Positions 1 to 5,687 of a stretch of DNA of 17,419 nt are shown in pieces. The stretch spans positions 1-17,419 of the forward strand of contig JAPLGK010000229.1 in NCBI GenBank assembly GCA_026390195.1. The letters run 5' to 3'. Below the pieces are notes generated by a model. The model saw only the letters and a program-made list of their open reading frames with translations. It was not told the DNA's origin and ran no database searches. A program made the translations under genes and the position numbers. This DNA comes from Caldisericota bacterium (GTDB taxonomy: Bacteria > Caldisericota > Caldisericia > Cryosericales > Cryosericaceae). How positions within the stretch are numbered: the first letter of the stretch is position 1; each line of letters begins with the position of its first letter.

Positions 1-51
1 CATGACATGTTCGCCCAGCCTGAGCGACCGACCCGCCTCGAACGCCGGCAT
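1..51 (-). CDS. Start of an unidentified gene downstream of hrcA (partial)
   Basis: Directly after the hrcA stop on the minus strand an ATG at 51-49 opens a frame that stays open to the window edge, giving 17 codons beginning MPAFEAGRSLRLGEH. The 3-bp gap between the hrcA TGA and this ATG is typical of translational coupling. In many bacteria hrcA is followed by grpE-dnaK-dnaJ, but these residues do not look like a GrpE start and I cannot assign a family. It could also be chance, since only 51 bases are visible. Confidence 0.4.
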   Translation of the reverse strand, partial: MPAFEAGRSLRLGEHVM

Positions 52-54
52 GGA

Positions 55-1083
55 TCAGCCGCTACCCGAGACCCTGCCGAGGTACCCTGCGAAACTCTCC
101 AGGACCGTGATGGCCCGGAGGTAGTTCATGCGGATGGGAACGACGAGACCAAGAAGGCCACGCTGGTTCGAATCGAGCGAGTAGCTCACGGACACGAGAC
201 TGAAGCTTCTCAGTTCCTCCCGTTGGTTCTCCTCTCCAATGAACAGGCTGATCTCTCCCCGATCGCTCAGCGAGTTCAGGTAGGGTTTCACGACCTCTTC
301 GCGGCTCAGGAAGGTGCTCAGTGTGGAGAAGGCCCCAATCTGGTCATCGGGAAGCTCGCTCAGCATCTGTTCGATACCCCGGACAAAGATCTGACTCTCT
401 CCCTTGCGCAACTCGCCTTCCACAAGTTCACCCACGGCGTCCAGGACGCCTCCGTAGCGCAGAGCAAGGTCCTGAGGCAGCACGTTGCCAAAACGAAGGG
501 TACGAATGCCCTCTTCGAGGCTCTTCCCGCGGAGATCCCTGGCAAATATGGCATTGATGTCTGCGAGTTCCTGTTCAGTCGTGTCCGCCGGAGCAAGCAG
601 CTTGTATCCCTCGACGTTCTCGCGGTCGGTGATGAAGACCAGCATGAGCACTGTCTCGCTGAACGGCACGAGACTGACATGACGCAGGGTCACAGAGTTG
701 ACCTGGGGGGACAGGACGAAACTCACCTTCTTCGTGCGGTCAGACACGGCAGTCGCCACACCGTCGAACAGACGTGGAAGACTCTCGTACTGCAACGGGA
801 GATCCATCGGTCCGGTGAACATGCGGTGACGCGTCGCCTCGACGAGGAATGCCGAGATATACATGTGATAGGCCAGGACAGTCGGAACGCGCCCGGCGGA
901 TATGTGAGGCTGCTGAAGATACCCCATGGTGCCAAGCTCCGCCATTTCATTGCGGATCGTCGCAGACGAGAGGTCGTTGCCCAGTTGGCTGGTTACGAAT
1001 CCCGAACTGACAGGCTCGCCGTCGTCCACGTACTTCCGGACGATGGCCAGCAATATGCGCTTCTGCCGTTCTGTCGGGAACAT
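55..1083 (-). CDS. hrcA: Heat-inducible transcription repressor HrcA
   Basis: This 342-residue protein has the usual HrcA length. Residues 1-75 form the winged-helix DNA-binding domain, with the family signature SSATIRNEMAEL at about 39-50 followed by GYLQQPHISAGRVPT. The rest matches the dimerisation and inserted domains. HrcA proteins repress chaperone operons by binding the CIRCE inverted repeat and are kept active by GroEL. The ATG is chosen because GGGGTGAG lies four bases upstream and a promoter-like -35/-10 pair lies just beyond. No CIRCE sequence is visible in front of this gene, so autoregulation through CIRCE is not supported here; the genes it controls are probably elsewhere. Confidence 0.95.
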   Translation of the reverse strand: MFPTERQKRILLAIVRKYVDDGEPVSSGFVTSQLGNDLSSATIRNEMAELGTMGYLQQPHISAGRVPTVLAYHMYISAFLVEATRHRMFTGPMDLPLQYESLPRLFDGVATAVSDRTKKVSFVLSPQVNSVTLRHVSLVPFSETVLMLVFITDRENVEGYKLLAPADTTEQELADINAIFARDLRGKSLEEGIRTLRFGNVLPQDLALRYGGVLDAVGELVEGELRKGESQIFVRGIEQMLSELPDDQIGAFSTLSTFLSREEVVKPYLNSLSDRGEISLFIGEENQREELRSFSLVSVSYSLDSNQRGLLGLVVPIRMNYLRAITVLESFAGYLGRVSGSG

Positions 1084-1099
1084 CTATCTCACCCCATCT

Positions 1100-1127
1100 A
1101 TTGTACCGATTAGCGCCAGGCTGACAA
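1100..1127 (-). promoter_or_regulatory. Predicted sigma70-type promoter of hrcA
   Basis: On the minus strand TTGTCA (1127-1122) and TACAAT (1105-1100) are separated by 16 bases. Transcription would start near 1093, so the leader would be only about 10 bases and the ribosome-binding site GGGGTGAG would lie at the very 5' end. The spacer contains TTAGC-N5-GCTGA, a short imperfect inverted repeat that could be an operator but is not CIRCE. Confidence 0.55.
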
Positions 1128-1157
1128 GCAAGAAAATGCATGGGCCGCGCAAAGATG

Positions 1158-1206
1158 GAGAATGTTACACTTCGGGACGGTTCCGTTTGCTCCGAGAATG
1201 TTACAC
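1158..1206. repeat. Two 13-bp direct repeats (GAGAATGTTACAC)
   Basis: GAGAATGTTACAC occurs at 1158-1170 and again at 1194-1206, start-to-start distance 36 bp. Each copy is followed by a C/T-rich TTC or CTTC. They lie in the non-coding stretch between the thioredoxin gene and the hrcA promoter. Tandem sub-terminal repeats of this kind occur at the ends of some insertion sequences, and paired repeats also serve as regulator binding sites. No transposase remnant is visible beside them, so the origin is undecided. Confidence 0.6.
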
Positions 1207-1233
1207 CTTCGCCTATGCGCCAAGAACGACAAC

Positions 1234-1264
1234 GCGGGTGGTCGCCACCCAGGCAGCCACCCGC
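1234..1264 (-). terminator. Nested GGGTGG/CCACCC hairpin after trx, possible terminator
   Basis: GCGGGTGG (1234-1241) pairs with CCACCCGC (1257-1264), an 8-bp stem. A competing shorter hairpin uses GGGTGG (1236-1241) with CCACCC (1245-1250) and a 3-base loop. It lies just beyond the thioredoxin stop. Downstream on the minus strand the sequence is only moderately T-rich (GTTGTCGTTCTT), so termination would be weak. Confidence 0.35.
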
Positions 1265-1286
1265 TCTGCAAACCTATGAAAATGTC

Positions 1287-1622
1287 CTAGCTCTTCTGGA
1301 GCAGGCCGTCGATCTTCACTGTGACGGCCCTCTTTGGAACGGCGCCGACGACCTGGTCGACGACGACGCCGCCCTTGAACAATGCCAGTGTTGGTATGCT
1401 CATGATACCGTAGCGAGCGGCAATCTCCTGATTCTCGTCCACATTCAGGCGAGCGACCTTCAACTTGCCTGCGTATTCATTGGCGATCTCGGAAACGACC
1501 GGTGCAATCATGCGGCACGGAGCGCACCACACGGCCCAGAAATCAACCAGGACGGGTAGCGAAGAAGAGAGTACCTCGCTCTGAAAGTTCGCAGTTGTTG
1601 CAACAATCTCGTTGTCTTCCAT
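1287..1622 (-). CDS. trxA: Thioredoxin (WCAPC active site)
   Basis: This 111-residue single-domain thioredoxin is a small dithiol reductant for cytoplasmic proteins. The redox-active pair is C33 and C36 in WCAPC, following the strand VLVDFWA; the cis-proline loop is SIPT with P77, and the glycine pair GG follows at 84-85. The usual thioredoxin motif is WCGPC, so the Gly to Ala change may shift redox potential slightly. The start at 1622 is preferred over an upstream in-frame ATG because AAGGAGG (1634-1628) lies five bases before it. It follows the CsoR-family gene on the same strand after 51 bp with no evident terminator, so it is probably co-transcribed and controlled by that repressor. Confidence 0.93.
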   Translation of the reverse strand: MEDNEIVATTANFQSEVLSSSLPVLVDFWAVWCAPCRMIAPVVSEIANEYAGKLKVARLNVDENQEIAARYGIMSIPTLALFKGGVVVDQVVGAVPKRAVTVKIDGLLQKS

Positions 1623-1673
1623 GTGTTCCTCCTTGCAGGATTGTCTTCTCAATGCCATGCCTGCTTCGCCATT

Positions 1674-1928
1674 CTACTTGAGCCCACTGTATGTGAGAAG
1701 AAGTCTCTCCAGGCGCTCCAGTTCCTTCTCGGGGGTGAGATTCTGTTGCCCGCGGCAGCCGACCTCGTTGAGAATGATATCGGTTCCGATGCGACCAACG
1801 GCCGCATGCGCAGCCACAAGCTGCGCCAGGACTTCATCGCACGGACGACCTTCGTCGACCATCTTCTGAATCCCGCGCAACTGCCCTTCGACACGTCGAA
1901 GGCTATGCAAGACCTTTGTCTTCTCCAT
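1674..1928 (-). CDS. CsoR/CstR-family (DUF156) metal or thiol-responsive repressor
   Basis: From the ATG at 1928 this is an 84-residue all-helical repressor of the CsoR/RcnR/FrmR/CstR family, recognised by LRRVEGQLRGIQKMVDEGRPC and the following QLVAA helix. Cysteines are at C30 and C58. In copper-sensing CsoR the ligands are Cys, His and Cys; here the residues about four before C58 are N54-E55 and no His is at the expected place, which resembles the persulfide-sensing CstR group more than CsoR. C30 to C58 is 28 residues, one fewer than usual. In-frame ATGs also exist at 1931 and 1940, so the exact start is uncertain; all lie in or beside the palindromic operator. It probably represses itself and the downstream thioredoxin gene. 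Confidence 0.88.
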   Translation of the reverse strand: MEKTKVLHSLRRVEGQLRGIQKMVDEGRPCDEVLAQLVAAHAAVGRIGTDIILNEVGCRGQQNLTPEKELERLERLLLTYSGLK

Positions 1929-1929
1929 C

Positions 1930-1949
1930 ATATACCCCATGGGGTATAT
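1930..1949. promoter_or_regulatory. Perfect 20-bp palindromic operator of the CsoR-family repressor
   Basis: ATATACCCCATGGGGTATAT is a perfect palindrome. CsoR-family operators typically contain a run of C, a short centre and a run of G flanked by TA, and this fits closely. It overlaps the -10 edge, the predicted transcription start and the start-codon region of the repressor gene, so binding would block its own transcription. It also lies upstream of the divergent gene at 2015. Confidence 0.8.
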
Positions 1950-1973
1950 TAGGCAGATAGTTGCCGTTGTCAA
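1946..1973 (-). promoter_or_regulatory. Predicted promoter of the CsoR-family gene and trxA
   Basis: On the minus strand a consensus TTGACA (1973-1968) is followed after 16 bases by TAATAT (1951-1946). The start would be near 1939, inside the palindrome at 1930-1949, leaving a leader of about 10 bases. Confidence 0.6.
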
Positions 1974-1988
1974 GAATGCCTGTACTAT
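1961..1988 (+). promoter_or_regulatory. Possible promoter of the LapA-like/queT/nadE operon
   Basis: TTGCCG (1961-1966) and TACTAT (1983-1988) are separated by 16 bases on the plus strand, with an overlapping TATGAT at 1986-1991. The match is moderate. It overlaps the divergent promoter of the repressor gene, so the two units may compete. Confidence 0.3.
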
Positions 1989-2014
1989 GATAAGGTAAAG
2001 CCTGGAGGTGTTAT

Positions 2015-2347
2015 GTGAAGCGAATGTTGACCAGTTCGGTCGTTCTTCTTGCCGTGTTTGTCGTCTTCGCACTCATCATTAGCCCGTTGCGCGCGACACG
2101 CGTTGAACTGAGCATTCTGTTCTTTCCGACAATACAAACGTCAGCCGAGGCGCTGGCGTATGCCTCTTTCTTCATCGGTCTGCTGCTTGCCACCGGGATC
2201 GCATTCGCCGGCGACATGGCTCTCCGGAAGAGGTTTCGCGGGATGATGCTTGAGCAGAGCAAGCGACTGAAAACAAGCGGCGGGAGCAAGGATATTGCGG
2301 ACACCACCGCGACAACTCCTCCCAGCGAGCGCAAATCTCCAGAATGA
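2015..2347 (+). CDS. LapA-like (DUF1049-type) small membrane protein
   Basis: This 110-residue protein has two predicted membrane helices, at about 5-25 and 49-69, separated by a short segment ending in LSILFFPTI. A basic stretch RKRFRG follows and the tail is polar (about 71-110). This layout is that of LapA/DUF1049 proteins, which in proteobacteria take part in lipopolysaccharide assembly; the role in other phyla is not established. The start is GTG, supported by GGAGGTG at 2004-2010; an alternative ATG lies three codons later. Its TGA overlaps the queT ATG. Family assignment rests on topology and general resemblance only. Confidence 0.6.
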   Translation: MKRMLTSSVVLLAVFVVFALIISPLRATRVELSILFFPTIQTSAEALAYASFFIGLLLATGIAFAGDMALRKRFRGMMLEQSKRLKTSGGSKDIADTTATTPPSERKSPE

Positions 2348-2910
2348 ACCGGCACAGCACTGTCCAGATTACCCGTGCCGCCCTCATTGCCGCGATGTAC
2401 ATCGTCTTCACAATGGTTCCACCCTTCACTGCCTTCAGCTACGGAGCCGTACAGTTCCGGCTGGGGGAGGCTCTGGTCCTGCTGCCATATTTGCTCGACG
2501 AGGCAGTCGTTGGTGTAGCTGTCGGTTGCCTTGTCGCCAACCTGTTTTCCCCATTTGGTCTCATCGACGTCGTTATTGGCACCGCTGTGACCGCGCTGGC
2601 AGCCCTTCTCACAAGACGTTTGCGGCGAACCGGCAAGCTCTGGCTAGCAGCGATACCGCCGATCGTCCTCAACGCGCTCATCGTGCCCGCATACGTATCG
2701 ACACTCACGCTGCCGGGAGCCGAGAGCCTGCCTCTCGCACACAGCCTCACGGCGGGTCTGCGCTTCATCCTGACGCACTTCTCCTGGGGAGTCTACGTGC
2801 CGGTGGCGCTCTCGATCCTGGCTGGTGAGGCGGCCGTTGTCATTCTTCTCGGCCTTCCCGTGCTTGTCCTGGTCCGTCACACTGTCCGCCCCGTGGGGGA
2901 CGTCCGATGA
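2344..2910 (+). CDS. queT: QueT-family queuosine-precursor transporter, ECF S component
   Basis: This 188-residue hydrophobic protein matches the QueT family. The N-terminal region ITRAALIAAMYIVFTMV leads to the family signature YGAVQFRLGEAL and then LLPYLLDEAVVG, followed by VANLFSPFG. Five to six membrane helices are likely. QueT proteins are substrate-binding components of energy-coupling factor transporters and are thought to import queuosine precursors such as preQ1; the shared EcfA, EcfA' and EcfT proteins are not in this window. The gene starts inside the stop of the preceding gene (ATGA) and ends in an ATGA overlap with the next, so all four genes in this group are likely translated in series. 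I see no preQ1 riboswitch in front of the operon. Confidence 0.85.
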   Translation: MNRHSTVQITRAALIAAMYIVFTMVPPFTAFSYGAVQFRLGEALVLLPYLLDEAVVGVAVGCLVANLFSPFGLIDVVIGTAVTALAALLTRRLRRTGKLWLAAIPPIVLNALIVPAYVSTLTLPGAESLPLAHSLTAGLRFILTHFSWGVYVPVALSILAGEAAVVILLGLPVLVLVRHTVRPVGDVR

Positions 2911-3746
2911 CCTATACCGTCGCTCTCGCCCAGGTGAACCCTGCGTGCGGTGATCTGGAATACAACGTGAAGATGCACGTCGCTCAAGTGGAGCAAGCAC
3001 TTGAGGCCGGCGCCGACCTGATTGTCTTCCCCGAGCTTTCACTCACCGGGTACACACTCAAGGACCAGACGCTCGACGTCATGCGCCCCGCCGACTGCCC
3101 CGAGTTCGCCTGCCTCCGTGAGCTTTCGCGTCACATCGCGATCTGCGCAGGATTCGTCGAAGAAGGAGCAAACAGCATTCCCTACAACAGTGCGTTCTTC
3201 ATGGACGCCGGTGAAGTCCGCCACGTTCACCGCAAGATGTACCTGCCTACACACGGCATGTTCGAGGAACTCAAGTTCTTTGGACGCGGGGGGGAACTCT
3301 CGGTCTTCGACACACGCTTCGGGCGCACTGGCATCGTCATCTGTCGTGATCTGTTCCATCCCCTCGAGGTGTCCACGATGGCAGCTCTCGGCGTGGAACT
3401 GCTGCTGGCGCCCAGCGCCATGCCGGCCCGCGGATTTGGTGGCGAGCAACTGGCAATCGAGCAGACCGTCGGCTTGGCCCTCGGTTCGGCTAGCACGTTC
3501 CTCGGGATGTTCGTCGTGTATGTGAACCGCGTGGGATTCGACGACGGGCTCGGGTTCTACGGAGGTTCGGCTCTCAGCGACCCAGTCGGAGGAATCACCA
3601 TCTCGGCCCCACTGTTCGAGGCAGTACAGGTCCTCGGGACCGTCGACACGGCGCACATTGCACGACACCGCTACCAGCTTCCCATTCGCCGGGAGGAAGA
3701 CCTGGAGATCGTACGCCATGCTCTGGAAACGAGGAGGAACTCATGA
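2907..3746 (+). CDS. Nitrilase-superfamily amidohydrolase, probable glutaminase partner of NadE
   Basis: This 279-residue carbon-nitrogen hydrolase carries the Glu-Lys-Cys triad: E43 in FPELSLTGY, K110 in HRKMYLPTHGMFEE and C146 in VICRDLFHP. Many bacterial NAD synthetases are single proteins with an N-terminal domain of this kind that releases ammonia from glutamine. Here the hydrolase is a separate gene overlapping nadE by 4 bp, so the simplest inference is a two-subunit glutamine-dependent NAD synthase. The residue after the catalytic Cys is Arg; in fused NadE glutaminase domains I recall Glu at this place (CEDLW). It could instead hydrolyse another amide. Confidence 0.8.
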   Translation: MTYTVALAQVNPACGDLEYNVKMHVAQVEQALEAGADLIVFPELSLTGYTLKDQTLDVMRPADCPEFACLRELSRHIAICAGFVEEGANSIPYNSAFFMDAGEVRHVHRKMYLPTHGMFEELKFFGRGGELSVFDTRFGRTGIVICRDLFHPLEVSTMAALGVELLLAPSAMPARGFGGEQLAIEQTVGLALGSASTFLGMFVVYVNRVGFDDGLGFYGGSALSDPVGGITISAPLFEAVQVLGTVDTAHIARHRYQLPIRREEDLEIVRHALETRRNS

Positions 3747-4570
3747 CGGCGGACGCCCTTGCACTCAACAACACACTTGTCTACGACTATCTCAAACGGT
3801 TCGTCCAGGAAGAGCTGCACACGAGTGGGTTCACAGAGGCGTGCATCGCGCTTTCCGGTGGACTGGACTCTGCGCTGGTGCTCAAACTGGCCGTCGACGC
3901 ACTTGGGGCCGACCATGTGCACGCCATCTTCCTTCCCTGCAGAGCCAGTTCAGACGAAAGTAGACGAGATGCCCACACGATGTTCGAGTTCTGCGGCGTT
4001 CCCTGGCAGGAGCTGGACATCAGCGGCATGGCCGATGCGTACCTTGCACTGCAGCCCGGCATCGACCGGCTGCGGACGGGCAACCTCCTGGCTCGCCTGC
4101 GCATGGCTGTCATTTTCGACCAGTCGAAAAAGGAGAACGCCCTCGTCATCGGAACCAGCAACAAGAGCGAACTCCTGGTCGGCTACTCGACGTGGTATGG
4201 TGACATGGCATGTGCCCTCATGCCCATCGGCGACCTGTACAAGACCCAGGTGCGGTCGCTCGCACGTCACATTGGACTGCCGCAGCAAGTCATCGCCAAG
4301 GCGCCTTCCGCCGACCTCTGGGCCGGCCAGACGGATGAGGGAGAAATCGGTCTGAGCTACGAGACGCTCGACCAGATCCTATACCTCTTGGTCGACCAGC
4401 GGTGTTCGTCCGCCGAAGTCAACTCGGAAGGCTTCGAACTCGACCTTGTGCACAGGGTCGAGCTCAAGATTCTGACATCCCAGTTCAAACGCGTCCCTCC
4501 TCCTATCGCCAAGCTCTCGCAGCGCACAGTCGGCATCGATTTCCTCTATCCACGCGACTGGCGGAAGTAG
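3743..4570 (+). CDS. nadE: NAD(+) synthetase
   Basis: This 275-residue ATP-pyrophosphatase enzyme amidates nicotinate adenine dinucleotide to NAD with ammonia, the last step of NAD synthesis. The P-loop SGGLDS is at 38-43, followed by TGNLLARLRM at about 112-121. GTSNKSELLVGYSTWYGD begins at 137, and APSADLWAGQTDEGEIGLSYETLD is at 187-210. The length is that of the ammonia-dependent form without a glutaminase domain. The preceding overlapping gene encodes a nitrilase-fold protein likely to supply ammonia from glutamine. It is the last gene of the operon and is followed by a strong hairpin. Confidence 0.96.
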   Translation: MTADALALNNTLVYDYLKRFVQEELHTSGFTEACIALSGGLDSALVLKLAVDALGADHVHAIFLPCRASSDESRRDAHTMFEFCGVPWQELDISGMADAYLALQPGIDRLRTGNLLARLRMAVIFDQSKKENALVIGTSNKSELLVGYSTWYGDMACALMPIGDLYKTQVRSLARHIGLPQQVIAKAPSADLWAGQTDEGEIGLSYETLDQILYLLVDQRCSSAEVNSEGFELDLVHRVELKILTSQFKRVPPPIAKLSQRTVGIDFLYPRDWRK

Positions 4571-4602
4571 TCCGCGCCGCCTCACAACACTGATCAACAA
4601 AG

Positions 4603-4630
4603 AACGCCCCGGTCTGATGGCCGGGGCGTT
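4603..4630. terminator. Bidirectional intrinsic terminator between nadE and pfk
   Basis: AACGCCCCGG (4603-4612) and CCGGGGCGTT (4621-4630) form a 10-bp GC-rich stem with an 8-base loop. On the plus strand TTTGCTGT follows; on the minus strand TTCTTTGTT follows. It lies between two convergent genes and probably terminates both. Confidence 0.88.
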
Positions 4631-4666
4631 TGCTGTCAAGCGGCAGCGTGGTTGGTCGGCCAGGAC

Positions 4667-5662
4667 CTAGTAGAAGGTCTTGGCTTGAAGGACAATGTCG
4701 GCCGGGATGACGTGTGATTGAGTCGTCGCTTCCCTGAGGTCGGTGAAGGCGATGCGCTGCCCAACCTCACCCACAAGGATTCCAGACTTGCCTTCGCGCA
4801 CCGCGTTCACGGCCGCAAGGCCGAGCCGGGTGGCCAGCAACCTGTCAAAGACCGTGGGCGAGCCGCCCCGCTGGAGATAGCCCAGCACCGTGACACGTAT
4901 GGACAGGTTGGTCGTGCTGGCCAAGGCTTCTGCCAGTCCGTATCCCGCCACGGGCCTTCCCGCAACAGTTGGTTCATGTGTGGCTACCGGGTATCCCTCG
5001 GCGACAACGACGATGGAGAAATCCTTCCCCTCTTCCTTCCGCTGCTTGAGGTGTGTTGCCAGCGTCTCTATGGGTACGGGCTGCTCAGGGATGGCTATGA
5101 AATCGGCTCCCCCTGCGAGGCCGCCGTACAGCGCCAGCCAGCCGGACTGACGGCCCATGACCTCCACGATCATGACCCGATGATGCGCCGACGCCGTCGA
5201 ATGGAGCTTGTCCAGCGCATCGCTGATGGTCGTGATCGCGCTGTCGAATCCTATGCTGAAGTCGGTGCCAAAGACGTCATTGTCGATGGTATTGGGCACG
5301 ACGACACACGGAATGCTGTTTGCATCGAGTACTGCCGCCACACCGACGGCACTGCGGTCACCAATGATGATACTGGTCGTGATACTGTTGCTCTCCAGGA
5401 CGTCGCGTATCTTCCCCAGGTTCTGGACCGCAAACTCGGGCGACACCCTGGAACAGCCGAGGATGCTCCCACCGAGGGGAAGGATGCCGGACACTGTCTT
5501 CTTGTTCATGATCTCGATGTCGCCACGCACGAGTCCTTCGAACCCGTCCCGTACCATCAGGACATCGTATCCGAGCTCAAACGAACGTCTTGCAACGGAG
5601 CGAATGGCTGCATTCATCCCTGGTGCGTCTGCCCCTGCTGTCATGATTGCGATACGTCTCAT
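4667..5662 (-). CDS. pfkA: Atypical 6-phosphofructokinase homologue
   Basis: This 331-residue protein is a full-length PfkA-family enzyme, which normally phosphorylates fructose 6-phosphate with ATP. Conserved parts include DAPGMNAAIR, TIDND (D127, D129), R162, EVMGR (168-171), AEG (E222) and QRGGSP (R265). Several positions that define the nucleotide and sugar sites differ. TSGGDAPG is TAGADAPG (A9, A11). IGGDGS is IIGDRS, with R103 where Gly marks ATP use and Asp marks pyrophosphate use. PGTIDND is PNTIDND (N124), and the GHIQRGG His is Y262. The frame is intact. GGGAGGA lies 6 bases before the ATG. It follows pmbA by 25 bp in a probable tldD-pmbA-pfk operon. It may use another donor or sugar, or be a regulatory paralogue. 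Confidence 0.85.
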   Translation of the reverse strand: MRRIAIMTAGADAPGMNAAIRSVARRSFELGYDVLMVRDGFEGLVRGDIEIMNKKTVSGILPLGGSILGCSRVSPEFAVQNLGKIRDVLESNSITTSIIIGDRSAVGVAAVLDANSIPCVVVPNTIDNDVFGTDFSIGFDSAITTISDALDKLHSTASAHHRVMIVEVMGRQSGWLALYGGLAGGADFIAIPEQPVPIETLATHLKQRKEEGKDFSIVVVAEGYPVATHEPTVAGRPVAGYGLAEALASTTNLSIRVTVLGYLQRGGSPTVFDRLLATRLGLAAVNAVREGKSGILVGEVGQRIAFTDLREATTQSHVIPADIVLQAKTFY

Positions 5663-5687
5663 TTCTGTTCCTCCCTTTGCCGTTCTG

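Noticed and set aside
7..1113. Long plus-strand open frame (368 codons) opposite hrcA
   Set aside because: It is the antisense shadow of a clear hrcA; its sequence has no recognisable family pattern and no ribosome-binding site supports it.
1941..2014. preQ1 riboswitch before the queT operon
   Set aside because: The gap is short, filled by divergent promoters and the operator, and shows no aptamer-like stem with an A-rich tail.
3022..3525. Alternative-frame plus-strand frame inside the nitrilase gene
   Set aside because: Ser/Arg/Cys-rich out-of-frame translation of a gene whose catalytic triad is intact.
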